Part shown: positions 35,121 through 44,225 of the stretch, piece by piece | Position numbering within the stretch: position 1 is the first letter of the stretch | Layout of the letters: each line of letters starts with the position of its first letter | DNA from: Archangium lipolyticum | Lineage (GTDB): Bacteria; Myxococcota; Myxococcia; Myxococcales; Myxococcaceae | Length of the DNA: 64,000 bases | NCBI RefSeq assembly: GCF_024623785.1 | Contig: NZ_JANKBZ010000001.1 | Span: forward strand, 682,001-746,000 | Reading direction: 5' to 3' | The notes under the pieces: model-generated | The model's database searches: none | The model's input: only the letters and a program-made list of their open reading frames with translations | Told to the model about the DNA's origin: nothing | Translations under genes and position numbers: made by a program

Positions 35121-38060
35121 ATGCCGCGCCGCCTACCCACCCTCCTCCTGTTCATTCTCACCCTGTCCGGGTGTGCATTCGTCACACCCCGCTTCCCCCA
35201 GAACGTCCAGACGAGCTTCGTCCGGGAGGACATGCGCAAGCTCACCACGAGCTCCCTCGTGCTCTACTACCCGGCCGACCTGCGGCCGGCCGCCTTGCGC
35301 ATCGCGGCACGCGTGGAGGACTGCGTCGAGCGTCTCCGCACCCTCACCCAAAGCCCCCGCAAGCGCGACCGGGTGCTCGTCTACCTGACGAGCGCCGACT
35401 TCAACAACGCGTACGTGATGCCGGACTACTCCAGCGTCCCCCAGCAGATGGTGCTCCCCTCGCACATGTCGCTGGAGCTCTTCAACCTGCTGGGCTTCGG
35501 CCCCGCCGAGCTCGGCGAGGTCGGCTGCCACGAGTCCGTCCACTACGTGCAGATGCAGCAGACGGATGGTCTGTGGTGGCTCGTCAACACCCTCACCGGC
35601 GGCCTCTTCCAGCCCAACACCTTCACCGAATCCTGGTTCCTCGAGGGCCTCGCCACCTTCTACGAGGGACGTCTGGGCCGCTCCTGGGGTCGTCCGCACA
35701 GCCCCGTGTGGCAGGGCTTCTTCGAGGCCGCCTCCCAGGCGCGCGGCGGCGACTTCCACCCCGGCTTCCTCTCCCCCGAGCACCGCCAGATGGACCCCTT
35801 CGGCGGCAACTACCTCATGGGCAGCGAGTTCGTCGCCTGGCTCGCGGCCACGTACGGCGAGGACAAGCTGTGGCAACTGGTGGAGTCCCAGGGTGAGTCC
35901 GTCTTCTCCCCCCTGGGCGTGACGCTGCGCTTCAAGGGCGTCTACGGCCGCACCATCGGCTCGCTCTTCGAGGAGTTCTCCCAGTCGCTCGCCCGGAACC
36001 AGCAGCGCCGTGAGCGCCCCTCCACCCAGCAGGTGCTCGCCCCGGAGGTGGGCTACTTCACCCGGCTCGCGGCCTCGCCCTCCGACGGCGCCATCGCCAC
36101 CCTCGAGGTGGCGCGCGAGCAGGCCGTTCGCCTCGTCATCCGCGAGCGCGATGGCTCCGTGCGCGTCAGCCGCTACATCACCCAGTTCCTCCCCGGCCGC
36201 CGGTGGATCGCCACCAGCCCCACCGTCATGAGCGGCCTGTCCTTCACCGCCGACGGCAGCTCCCTCTTCCTCCTCGCCTCGGATCTCGACCGCGTGGGCA
36301 ACTACCTCGCGCGCGTGTGGCAGGTGGACGCCCGCACCGGCGACGTGGTGAAGACCTGGGAGGACATCGAGGGCATGGGCGGAAGCGTCACCCCGGATGG
36401 CAAGGCCTACGTCTATGTCCAGGTCGTGCAGGACACCGCCAACCTCTACCGGTTGGATCTCTCCACCAACGCGCGCACGCCGCTCACCCGCTTCGAGGGG
36501 CGTCAGTCACTCGGCCCCGCCTCGGTCTCCCCGGACGGGCGCATCGTCTTCCCCCGCATGACGGACAACGGGTGGAACCTCGCGCTGCTCGAGCCCGATG
36601 GCACCGTCCGCGCCCTCACCGACGACACTCACGTCAACTACGCCCCCCGCTGGCTGGACCCCAACCGCGTCGTCTTCGTCCGCGAGCACGAGGGCCGCTG
36701 GCAGGCCCACGTCCTCGACCTCTCCGGCGGCGAGCCCACCCGCATCACCGACGCCCCGCACCTGGTCATGGACGTGGCCCCACTCGGGAACTCGGACGTC
36801 GTCTTCCTCAACCGCGACGCCTTCGACTTCTCACTGGATCGCGCCCCCATCTCCCCGGTGGCCTCCTCCTCCGAGGCCCTCGCCCAGGCGCCCTCCCCGG
36901 CCCCCGCTCCCCCCGAGTCCCTCCCGGCGGCGCTGGCACCCTTCCTCGGGCACGAGCTGAACATCCTCTCCGACGAGCCGTACTCGCCCCTGGAGCACTT
37001 CTTCTACCCGGAGCTGCATGCCCCGTTCGCCTACGCGCTGCCCGAGCAGGACGATGACGGGAACACCAACGTCGTCGGCTACGGCGGCGTGGCCCTGGCG
37101 GGACAGGATCGGCTGGGCTTCCACCAGTACGCCCTGCTCGTGCAGATCGACTCGAAGCTGCGCGACCCCAGCGTCTCCTTCAGCTACGCCAACGCCCTGC
37201 CCGCTCCCTGGTACGTGCAGCTCAACGTGGCGCGCACCGTGGTGGAGGGGCGGAGGGATCTGCAGGCCTCCGTCTTCATGTCCCGCGAGTTCTGGACCAC
37301 CCCCGTCTCCTTCGGTGTGCTGGCCCTGCGCCGGGACTGGTACGCCACCTCCAGGCGGTCCGCGGTGCGCACCTCGCTCCTCGGACCCGAGGCCTCCGTC
37401 TCGTACTTCGCTGGCGAGGGCACCTCCTATGGGGGCACGCAGCGGGGTCTGGGCATCTCGCTGGCTGGCGGCCTGTACCCCGTCTCCTTCGACGAGGCCA
37501 GCGCCCCCTTCGGCGACGTGCGCGCCGCGGTGGACCTCTTCGTCCCGGGGCTGCCCCTGTTGAAGCGCGACAACCTCCAGCTCACCGCCATCGGCCGCTA
37601 CCTCCCGAGCGCCCCCGAGGGACTCCTCCAGGTGGGCGGCCTCCAGCTCGGCAATCCCCTCTTCCAACTGCGCCAGGGCCCGGAGGACTCGCGCAGCGTG
37701 CCGCTCCGCTTCCAGCCGGGGACCTCCTTCTCCGAGTACCTGCGCGGCTACGAGGACTTCGCCCTCAGCGCCCGCAGCGTCGTCATCGCCAACGCGCGCT
37801 ACCGCTACCGGCTGATCGTCGACTACGGCTGGTCCACCTTCTTCTGGCTGGGGCCCTCCTTCTTCATCAGACAGGTGGAGCTGGAGGCCTTCGGGAGCTG
37901 GGCCCGCACGGACCTGCGGGCCAACCACCGCGCCGCCGGTGGCGCCGTCTTCCTCCACACCACTTTCGGACAGTCCGCCGGCCTCTCCCTCTTCTACCAG
38001 TACGCCCGGCGCTTCGATGACGGGCTCGGGGACCTGCACCTCGTGGGCTTCTCGTTGTAG
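35121..38060 (+). CDS. Outer-membrane lipoprotein: HExxH peptidase-like, TolB-type propeller and C-terminal beta-barrel
   Basis: 979 residues. Lipobox LSGC (Cys about 18). The first third carries HESVH (137-141) and ESWFLEGLATF, with Glu175 34 residues later, the gluzincin arrangement (HExxH plus downstream Glu) of MA-type metallopeptidases. The middle (about 310-600) has repeated propeller blades with SFTADGSSLFLLA, SVTPDGKAYVY, SVSPDGRIVF and DP-VVFVRE, like TolB/WD40-PD40. After a Pro/Ala linker (about 605-625), the last 330 residues alternate polar and hydrophobic residues as in BamA/surface-antigen barrels. Activity and target are unknown. A lipid anchor plus a barrel on one chain is unusual. 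Confidence 0.85.
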   Translation: MPRRLPTLLLFILTLSGCAFVTPRFPQNVQTSFVREDMRKLTTSSLVLYYPADLRPAALRIAARVEDCVERLRTLTQSPRKRDRVLVYLTSADFNNAYVMPDYSSVPQQMVLPSHMSLELFNLLGFGPAELGEVGCHESVHYVQMQQTDGLWWLVNTLTGGLFQPNTFTESWFLEGLATFYEGRLGRSWGRPHSPVWQGFFEAASQARGGDFHPGFLSPEHRQMDPFGGNYLMGSEFVAWLAATYGEDKLWQLVESQGESVFSPLGVTLRFKGVYGRTIGSLFEEFSQSLARNQQRRERPSTQQVLAPEVGYFTRLAASPSDGAIATLEVAREQAVRLVIRERDGSVRVSRYITQFLPGRRWIATSPTVMSGLSFTADGSSLFLLASDLDRVGNYLARVWQVDARTGDVVKTWEDIEGMGGSVTPDGKAYVYVQVVQDTANLYRLDLSTNARTPLTRFEGRQSLGPASVSPDGRIVFPRMTDNGWNLALLEPDGTVRALTDDTHVNYAPRWLDPNRVVFVREHEGRWQAHVLDLSGGEPTRITDAPHLVMDVAPLGNSDVVFLNRDAFDFSLDRAPISPVASSSEALAQAPSPAPAPPESLPAALAPFLGHELNILSDEPYSPLEHFFYPELHAPFAYALPEQDDDGNTNVVGYGGVALAGQDRLGFHQYALLVQIDSKLRDPSVSFSYANALPAPWYVQLNVARTVVEGRRDLQASVFMSREFWTTPVSFGVLALRRDWYATSRRSAVRTSLLGPEASVSYFAGEGTSYGGTQRGLGISLAGGLYPVSFDEASAPFGDVRAAVDLFVPGLPLLKRDNLQLTAIGRYLPSAPEGLLQVGGLQLGNPLFQLRQGPEDSRSVPLRFQPGTSFSEYLRGYEDFALSARSVVIANARYRYRLIVDYGWSTFFWLGPSFFIRQVELEAFGSWARTDLRANHRAAGGAVFLHTTFGQSAGLSLFYQYARRFDDGLGDLHLVGFSL

Positions 38061-38195
38061 GCCCCACCTTCCGGGGTCATCCCGCGTCCACCAGCCAACG
38101 TCTTCCGGCATTCCGGGGCCTGCGGTGAAGGTGGGATTGAGCCTGCTCCCTTGCGTCCCCGACGAGTCGACCGCAGTTTCCCCCACCCTCTGAGA

Positions 38196-38247
38196 AGGTG
38201 CTCAGCGAGCGGGGTGCGATCGCACCTCACCTGAAGGAAGAGCACCT
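38196..38247. promoter_or_regulatory. Nested inverted repeats upstream of the receiver-kinase gene
   Basis: AGGTGCTC at 38196-38203 pairs with GAGCACCT at 38240-38247. Between them lies a perfect 14-bp palindrome, GGTGCGATCGCACC (38213-38226). All four arms contain GGTGC or its complement GCACC. The set lies 33-84 bp before the ATG at 38280, a plausible operator for one or two dimers of a regulator, or an RNA hairpin in the leader. Confidence 0.45.
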
Positions 38248-38279
38248 ACAGAGGGCCACTCACGCAGAGGTCACCGCGG

Positions 38280-39506
38280 ATGAGAACGAGTGCCAGCCCC
38301 GCTCCGGAGTCCGTCCTGATAGTGGATGACGAGCCCTCCCTGCGCACCATCCTGGCGTTCATCGTCCAGCGCGTGGGTGCCGTCCCCGTCCTGGCGCATG
38401 ACGCCGCCACGGCGCGCCAGCTCGCCGCGAAGCACTCCTTCGCGTGCGCGCTGATCGACAAGAACCTGCCGGGCGAGAACGGCCTGGAATTCCTCAAGTG
38501 GCTGCGCTCCGTGCAGCCCGGGTGCAACGCCCTCATCGTCACCGCCTACGGCAACGTGGACAGCGCCATCGAGGCCCTGCGGCTGGGCGCCTTCGACTAC
38601 CTGCTCAAGCCCTTCGAGGTGGACGCGCTGGAGCACCGCCTCAAGCTGGCGCTGGACCAGTGGCGGATGCGGCAGGAGCACGAGCGCATGCAGGCCATGC
38701 TGGTGCAGGCCGATCGCCTGGCCTCGCTGGGCCTGCTGGCCGCTGGCGTGGTGCACGAGGTGAACACGCCCCTGGCCTACATCCTCTCCAACCTGGACTG
38801 GCTCGACGAGGAGCTGCCCTCCCTGCGCGAGGGGCTGAAGCGTCAGGGCCGCCAGGGGACGGGACCGGAGCTGAGCTCGCTGGCCGATCGCCTGACGGCG
38901 GTGCAGTCCACCCTGCGCGACATCCGCGAGGGCGCCGAGCGCGTGCGCCACATCGCCCGCGACGTGAAGGCCTTCGCCCGGCGCGAGGACGACGAGAGCG
39001 TGCTGGTGGACCTGCGCGAGGTGCTCGAGGCGGCGCTGAAGATGGCCCTGGTGCACATCCGCTACCGGGCCCGCGTGGTGCGCGACTACCAGGACGTCCC
39101 GCTGGTCAAGGGCAACGAGGCCCGTCTGGCGCAGGTCTTCCTCAACCTGGTGGTCAACGCCGCCCAGGCCATTCCCGAGGACGGGAGCAACCATGAGATC
39201 CGCGTCCGGCTGTGGACGGGCCCCAATGGCGAGGCGTGCGCCGAGGTGACGGACACCGGAACGGGCATCGCCGCCGAGCACATGCCGCACCTCTTCGAGC
39301 CCTTCTTCACCACCAAGCGCTCGGGCGAGGGCACGGGGCTGGGCCTCTTCATCTGCAAGTCCATCGTCGAGTCGTTCGACGGCTCCATCACCGTGGAGAG
39401 CCGCGAGGGCAAGGGCACCACGTTCCGCCTCGGTCTGCCTCCGCACGTGAGGGCCGCCCGCGTCGCGCTGCCCTCGGAGCGGGCGAGCACCGCCGTGGCG
39501 TCCTGA
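38280..39506 (+). CDS. Hybrid protein: N-terminal receiver domain plus histidine kinase
   Basis: 408 residues, no transmembrane segment. Receiver domain (about 10-125): acidic pair VDDE, phospho-acceptor Asp60 in LIDKNLPG, conserved Thr and Lys (VTAYG, LLKPFE). A short coiled linker then leads to the dimerisation domain with His159 in GVVHEVNTPLAY and an HATPase domain with NLVVNAAQA, DTGTGI, FEPFFTTK and GTGLGLF. It probably receives phosphate from another kinase and passes a signal through its own kinase domain; there is no DNA-binding output. Preceded by the nested palindromes, and GAGG lies about 10 bases before the ATG. Confidence 0.93.
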   Translation: MRTSASPAPESVLIVDDEPSLRTILAFIVQRVGAVPVLAHDAATARQLAAKHSFACALIDKNLPGENGLEFLKWLRSVQPGCNALIVTAYGNVDSAIEALRLGAFDYLLKPFEVDALEHRLKLALDQWRMRQEHERMQAMLVQADRLASLGLLAAGVVHEVNTPLAYILSNLDWLDEELPSLREGLKRQGRQGTGPELSSLADRLTAVQSTLRDIREGAERVRHIARDVKAFARREDDESVLVDLREVLEAALKMALVHIRYRARVVRDYQDVPLVKGNEARLAQVFLNLVVNAAQAIPEDGSNHEIRVRLWTGPNGEACAEVTDTGTGIAAEHMPHLFEPFFTTKRSGEGTGLGLFICKSIVESFDGSITVESREGKGTTFRLGLPPHVRAARVALPSERASTAVAS

Positions 39507-39512
39507 GCCAGC

Positions 39513-40175
39513 TCAGTCCCGCAGCCGGAAGAGCCGCACCGGCCCGGTGCCGGTTCCCGCCGTGAAGCAGGCGGCCTCGTCACCGGCGGGGCCGAACGCC
39601 ACGCCGTCGAAGAGGCGCGTGGCGCCCACGCCCAGTCCGGAGCCCTCCAGGCCCGCGCATCCGGTGGGATGTTGCGCCGCGGAGCACCCCTCCATCCCCG
39701 TGAACTCGGAGCGTTGGGCCGGCCGTGCCTGGGACGTGCGCAACACCACCGCGCCCTGCGTGCCGTTGTCGAAGCCCACGAAGAGCGAGCGCGAGGTGGC
39801 CACCAGGAGCGAGAGGGCGGTGTTCGCCGGGTTGTCGAACTGGGTGAGCAGCGGATCCCCCGTGGAGTTGGCGGCCACGAGCGACCAGTCCCCCGGATCG
39901 CAGTCCTTCGAGGAGCCCGTCCCCGCCGGATCGCACGCGAAGAGCTGGGGCCCCACCGTGGTGTTGCGCGCGAAGTAGAGCCGCCCCTGGAACACGGCGA
40001 GCTGGGGCACGGCCTTGTCCGAGGGCTCGAGGTTCGCGGTCTTCGTCGTCGTCCTGCTGGTGCGCGAGCTCCAGTCCGTGCTCGAGGGGGTGCAGGGGCT
40101 CCAGTCCGCGGGCGCCGAGCCGTAGGGCCTGGGGGTCGGCGTCGTCGAGCGGATGCAGCCTCCGTTGTTCACCAC
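39513..40175 (-). pseudogene. C-terminal fragment of a secreted propeller-like protein
   Basis: A 220-residue frame starting only at a weak GTG inside good coding-type sequence. The frame stays open back to a stop at 40239, and reads NDRLYVVNNGGC across the GTG, so the current start seems to cut a strand of a beta-propeller repeat. The rest has LYFARNTTVGPQLFACD, SLFVGFDNGTQGAVVLR and VRLFRLRD, typical of secreted propellers. There is no signal peptide. It overlaps the end of the CARDB-like lipoprotein gene. I read it as a 3' remnant left after deletion or fusion; a very short real gene with a GTG start is the alternative. Confidence 0.5.
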
Positions 40176-41263
40176 GTAGAGCCGATCATTACCGTGGTTT
40201 CGACCGCCGGAGCCTGCACTTGGGTTCCTTCCGTCTCCTCACGGCCACGGGCCCACGCACGGAAGACACACGAGCCCTCCGTCCTTCCAAGGAAACCCGC
40301 GCGGAAGAACCGGCTCTCCTTCCCGGGAATGTCCAAGGATATCGGCACCGGCCCGGACACGAGCACCACCTTCCCATCGCACCCGGACACCCACCCGCCG
40401 ACCCTCACATCGAGCACCGAGGTGTCTCCCGAGTTCCTCACCTCCAACTGGAGCTCGAACTGCTGCCCCTCGGGGACCACCGGCGCCGAAGACGTGAGCA
40501 CGGCGGTGAGCTCCGGACGATCTCGTATCAGGAACGGCCCCGCCTCCTCGGGGAGCACCGGCAGCTCCATCCCGGTCATCTCCTCGCGGCCCCGGGCCTC
40601 CACCGTGAAGCGCAGGAGCCCGGACGAGGCGGCGTCGAGCTCCCAGACGAAGGACGCGCTCGTGCCCGGGTCGACGTTGGCGGGCTCGGGCGCGGAGAGG
40701 ACTTCCACCCTCCCGTCGCCCGCCATGTTCAGCACCGGGGTGAGGGCGTGCACGGCCGTGCCCCCCACGTTCTCCACCGTCAGCGTCAGCCGCGCCCTCT
40801 GTTTCACCCACACGCTGTCCTGATCCAACGTGGCCCAGGCCCGGAGCAATGCCAGCGGCCGCGCCGAGGACAGGTATGCGCGCGGCAACTCCACTCGCCG
40901 GCCCAGGGGGCCCTTCACCGAGAGCGTGTACCAGCCGGGCGCGAGGCCCCCGGGCACCCGCGCCCGCAGCGTGTTGGCTTCCTCCAGGGTGACGTCCTCG
41001 AGGGCCACCTCGTCGAGGAAGGCCTCGAAGCGCGCATCCTCCGACACCGGCTCCCGGCCACCGATGTGCTGGGTGACGAGCGACAGGAAGTTCTCGCCTT
41101 CGATGACCACGGGCACGGCCGAGGTGTTCAGTCCCCAGACCGGCACCATGCGCAGGGGACGCGGGTCGTACCTGGAAGCCGGCTCGCTCGTACACGAGGC
41201 CCCGAGCACCCAGAGGGCGAGGAGCACGAGGACCCGGGGGAAGCCACGGTCAGAAGAGCGCAA
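40169..41263 (-). CDS. CARDB-like secreted lipoprotein
   Basis: About 364 residues from TTG 41263, which overlaps the end of the previous gene by 14 bases. This start gives an n-region with Arg, a hydrophobic core (VLVLLALWVLG) and lipobox GASC. Downstream are an Ig/IPT-like part (about 30-130) and two CARDB-type domains with RLTLTVENVGGTAVHAL and FELQLEVRNSGDTSVLDV. Such adhesion-type domains bind surfaces or other proteins. No catalytic motif. A GTG further in (MLLALW) is the alternative start. Part of the minus-strand envelope gene set with a FecR protein and a sensor kinase. Confidence 0.7.
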   Translation of the reverse strand: MRSSDRGFPRVLVLLALWVLGASCTSEPASRYDPRPLRMVPVWGLNTSAVPVVIEGENFLSLVTQHIGGREPVSEDARFEAFLDEVALEDVTLEEANTLRARVPGGLAPGWYTLSVKGPLGRRVELPRAYLSSARPLALLRAWATLDQDSVWVKQRARLTLTVENVGGTAVHALTPVLNMAGDGRVEVLSAPEPANVDPGTSASFVWELDAASSGLLRFTVEARGREEMTGMELPVLPEEAGPFLIRDRPELTAVLTSSAPVVPEGQQFELQLEVRNSGDTSVLDVRVGGWVSGCDGKVVLVSGPVPISLDIPGKESRFFRAGFLGRTEGSCVFRAWARGREETEGTQVQAPAVETTVMIGSTW

Positions 41264-43193
41264 GGCGATACCCCAGGTGCAAGGAGCCGCCCCGCAGCGC
41301 GCCGCGCAGCACATGCAGGGACGGATCGTCGAACCAGCAGAAACGCGCCTCGAGGAAGGGTTGTCCCCGGCCGAGCGGGATTCCAGCCCCCACCATCGCC
41401 TGTGCCCCGAACACCCACGTGCCCTCCTCCAACACGGGTCCGGCTCCCGTCGACGCACGGCTGTGCACCCGGACCACCGACGGGCCCCCCGCCACCCAGC
41501 CCTGGAGCCCATTCGTGCCCAGGGTACGCAGGCCCACCGCCACGGTGACATCGAACAGCTCGTTGCGCCCGAGGAAGCCGGGCACCCGCTCCCCACCCGT
41601 TCGTGAGAACCACCGATAGCCCGTGTCGAGCATCAGCCCCAGCACCGGCCACCGGAGCACCGGCCACACCTCCACCCGGAGCCCCGCGGAGGGCGCGAGC
41701 ACGTCCGCGAAGTTCGTCACCCCGCCCGCGTGCGGCGCCACCAGCAGGATGGGGCGGCGGCGCAGCAGCGGGAGCGTTCCCCGGCCATGCACCTCGCCCA
41801 CCCGCACCTCCAGCTCGGCCTGGCCATCCTCGTATACCGCGGGCGGCACGTACCGCAGCTCGTACGTGCCCGGCCCCCGCGGCTCCAGCGTGCCCGCCTG
41901 TCCACCCGACAGGGAGGTCTCGGGCCGCGGCTCGCGCACCGGATTGCCGAAGCGATCCTCCACGGTGATGTGCCAGGCCGCCATCGACTCGCCATCCGCG
42001 ACGAGGAACTCCTTCCATGGCTCCACCGTCACCCGCGCGGGCGCGGCGGCCCGCAGCGACACGCTCCGGCTCAGCACCGGCGTGGAGCCGCCGTCCGCGA
42101 GCAGCCGCAACTCCAGCCGCTCCCGCGCACCGAACCCGGGCGCGATGCCGAGCACTCCCGCGTACTCTCCCGGCTGGCGCTCGGTGAGTACCACCGCGCC
42201 CCCCGCCTCCGACTCGAGCCGCAGCCCGGCCCGCGCCGGGTTGCCGGCGGCGTCACGGGCGGAGACCTCCACCGCCACCCGGGCCTCCTCCGAGGCCACG
42301 AGCTGCTCCCGGTCCAGCCTCATCTCGAAACGCCAGGCCGGTCCGGGCACCGCCGGCACGCGCACGCGCACGGACCTCCTCGGGTTCCTGGAAACCGAGC
42401 CCTTCCACTCCAGCGCCCCCACCCGCCCCGGCGGCACGGTCCACCGCACGACGGACACGCCCGGCTCCAGCTCGACCGGCGCGCTCACGGTGCCACGAGA
42501 GACAGAGAAGGAGAACGCCCCCGGACGCACCGGGCCACCCGCCGGCCTCACGTCATAGAGGCGGATGCTCACCGTCTCCTCCCGGTCGGCCAGCACCTCC
42601 CGGCGGTTCGCGACGGCATGGAGGTGCGACTGGGGCGGCAAGCCGAGATCGATCCGCCTGTTCCCGAAGAAGGCCTCGCCCACCCCGGGCGGCACGGCCA
42701 CGGGGATGCGTGCCAGCCCCGACGCGTCCGCCAGGATCGGCCCGAACGTCTGCTCCCCCACCCGGAGCGTCACCGGCGCACGGGCCCGCGTGCGCACCTC
42801 GGCCTGGCCCTGGCCCCAGAGCGGAAACAGCAACCACCCCTCGAGCGTGGAGCCGCCGGGTGCCCGGGCCGTCGCCGCGAGGACGACCTCCTCGGGGAGG
42901 CTGCTCGGAGGGGGCACGTAGGTGGCTCGGAAGACGCCCGGCCCCACCCGCGTCAAGGTCCCCACCTCGCCAGCGCTGGCGAACAGCTCCAGGCCGGTGG
43001 CGGACGGCTCCACCTCGATGCGCACCTCCGCCTCGCGATCCGTGCCGAGCAGCAGATGTCCCGGAGCACACAGGATGCGGATGGCTCCTCCCGTGGTCCT
43101 CCGGACGGCATTGGCTCCGGCCGCGGGGGACGGCCACACGCCGGCACACCACCCCATGAGCAGCAGCAGGAGCGGCACCCGATAGGAATACAT
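41250..43193 (-). CDS. Ig-like-domain outer membrane protein with C-terminal barrel
   Basis: 647 residues with a signal peptide (about 1-25, ending AGA). Several Ig-like or Big-type domains follow (e.g. ARVAVEVSARDAAGNPARAG and MAAWHITVEDRFGNPVREP, matching invasin/bacterial Ig-like repeats). After RRRPILLVAPHAGGV the last 150 residues form repeated amphipathic strands ending YRLALF, with the C-terminal aromatic residue of outer-membrane barrels. It is probably a surface-exposed adhesin or sensor; target unknown. It lies 4 bp after the FecR-domain gene. Confidence 0.8.
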   Translation of the reverse strand: MYSYRVPLLLLLMGWCAGVWPSPAAGANAVRRTTGGAIRILCAPGHLLLGTDREAEVRIEVEPSATGLELFASAGEVGTLTRVGPGVFRATYVPPPSSLPEEVVLAATARAPGGSTLEGWLLFPLWGQGQAEVRTRARAPVTLRVGEQTFGPILADASGLARIPVAVPPGVGEAFFGNRRIDLGLPPQSHLHAVANRREVLADREETVSIRLYDVRPAGGPVRPGAFSFSVSRGTVSAPVELEPGVSVVRWTVPPGRVGALEWKGSVSRNPRRSVRVRVPAVPGPAWRFEMRLDREQLVASEEARVAVEVSARDAAGNPARAGLRLESEAGGAVVLTERQPGEYAGVLGIAPGFGARERLELRLLADGGSTPVLSRSVSLRAAAPARVTVEPWKEFLVADGESMAAWHITVEDRFGNPVREPRPETSLSGGQAGTLEPRGPGTYELRYVPPAVYEDGQAELEVRVGEVHGRGTLPLLRRRPILLVAPHAGGVTNFADVLAPSAGLRVEVWPVLRWPVLGLMLDTGYRWFSRTGGERVPGFLGRNELFDVTVAVGLRTLGTNGLQGWVAGGPSVVRVHSRASTGAGPVLEEGTWVFGAQAMVGAGIPLGRGQPFLEARFCWFDDPSLHVLRGALRGGSLHLGYRLALF

Positions 43194-43197
43194 GACG

Positions 43198-44187
43198 TCA
43201 GGGCACCTTTCCCCAACGGAACTTCACTGACTCCGGGCGTGGAGGTCCGGCGCGCGCGGGGGCTCGGCAGGAGAGCAGCGTCTCGCGGCTCGCTCCGCCG
43301 GGATCCCTCGCCAGGATCCTCACCTGGGAACGGCCCTCGCGGCGCGGCACGTCCGCCCGGAAGGAGCCGTCGCCGGAGACCTCCGCGGGCTCGCCCTCCA
43401 CCAGCACCTCCGTCCCCACGGGCACCTTCCCCAGGAGGGACAGGCACAGGGTCTCACTGGCGGAAGCCTTCGCCGCGACCTTCAGCAGCACCTCCAGAGG
43501 GATGGGCTCCGGGGAGAGCGGCTTCGCGCCGTTGATCACCACCGACCGCTGCCCGGCGCCAACCGCGACGGTGCTCCCCTCGGACGACAGGTTCACCAGG
43601 CCTCCCCGGGTGGTAACCGTCACCACCGTCCCCCGGCGGAGCATGGTGAAGCGTGCTTCCCGCGCCTCGGCCACCGTGCCGTTCTCCGCCTGCACGCGCA
43701 GCACCCGGTTCTCCTGGCCGTGGTAGTCCACGTCGATCCGACCCCGCTGCAACTGGAGGGCATGGCTGGTGCGGGACATCTCGCCCATGCGCACCTCGGA
43801 GCGCTCCTGGAGGGTCAGCAGCGAGGCCTCGTCTCCCATCCGCAGATCCGCCCGGGCCCCGGGGCCGGTGCGCACGGAGTCATCGGGCTCGAGCGCGTCT
43901 CCCACGCGCAGTTCCACCCACTTCTCGCCGAGGGTCCTCTCCACCACGCCCACCACGCCTGCGACCTTGGCGCGCACGTCCGGGACCACGACCGGGGCGG
44001 GCCGGGAATCCGGGGGCTTAGCCATGGCGGCGCCCGGCACGGGCCGGGGAGGAGCCGCGCCGAAGCGCTCGAAGACGAACCATGCCCCCAGGGCGAGGAG
44101 CGCCACCAGGCTCAGCCCCAACACCAGGGCCCGGCCGAGCGAATCACGTGACGGGCTCACGACCCGTCTCCCTCCCAGCTCTCGCAT
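43198..44187 (-). CDS. FecR-domain membrane-anchored protein
   Basis: 329 residues starting at ATG 44187 with GGAGG 8 bases upstream. One transmembrane helix (about 21-42, LVLGLSLVALLALGAWFVF), then a Pro-rich spacer and a FecR domain: VGDALEPDDSVRTGPGARADLRMGDEASLLTL and LQRGRIDVDYH with V-AENGTVAEAREARFTMLRRGT. FecR domains sense signals in the periplasm, but here there is no adjacent sigma factor, so the link is probably to the histidine kinase upstream (38 bp gap). A C-terminal Ig-like part (about 250-320) follows. The long frame upstream of 44187 is a shadow inside the kinase gene. Confidence 0.85.
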   Translation of the reverse strand: MRELGGRRVVSPSRDSLGRALVLGLSLVALLALGAWFVFERFGAAPPRPVPGAAMAKPPDSRPAPVVVPDVRAKVAGVVGVVERTLGEKWVELRVGDALEPDDSVRTGPGARADLRMGDEASLLTLQERSEVRMGEMSRTSHALQLQRGRIDVDYHGQENRVLRVQAENGTVAEAREARFTMLRRGTVVTVTTRGGLVNLSSEGSTVAVGAGQRSVVINGAKPLSPEPIPLEVLLKVAAKASASETLCLSLLGKVPVGTEVLVEGEPAEVSGDGSFRADVPRREGRSQVRILARDPGGASRETLLSCRAPARAGPPRPESVKFRWGKVP

Positions 44188-44225
44188 CCCACGCCCTCCA
44201 CCGAGGTGCTCCTCTCCCGAGTGAC

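Noticed and set aside
41128-42018. Third-frame minus-strand ORF inside the Ig-like/barrel gene
   Set aside because: Overlaps two better-supported genes; Gly/Ala/Arg-rich composition typical of a shadow frame.
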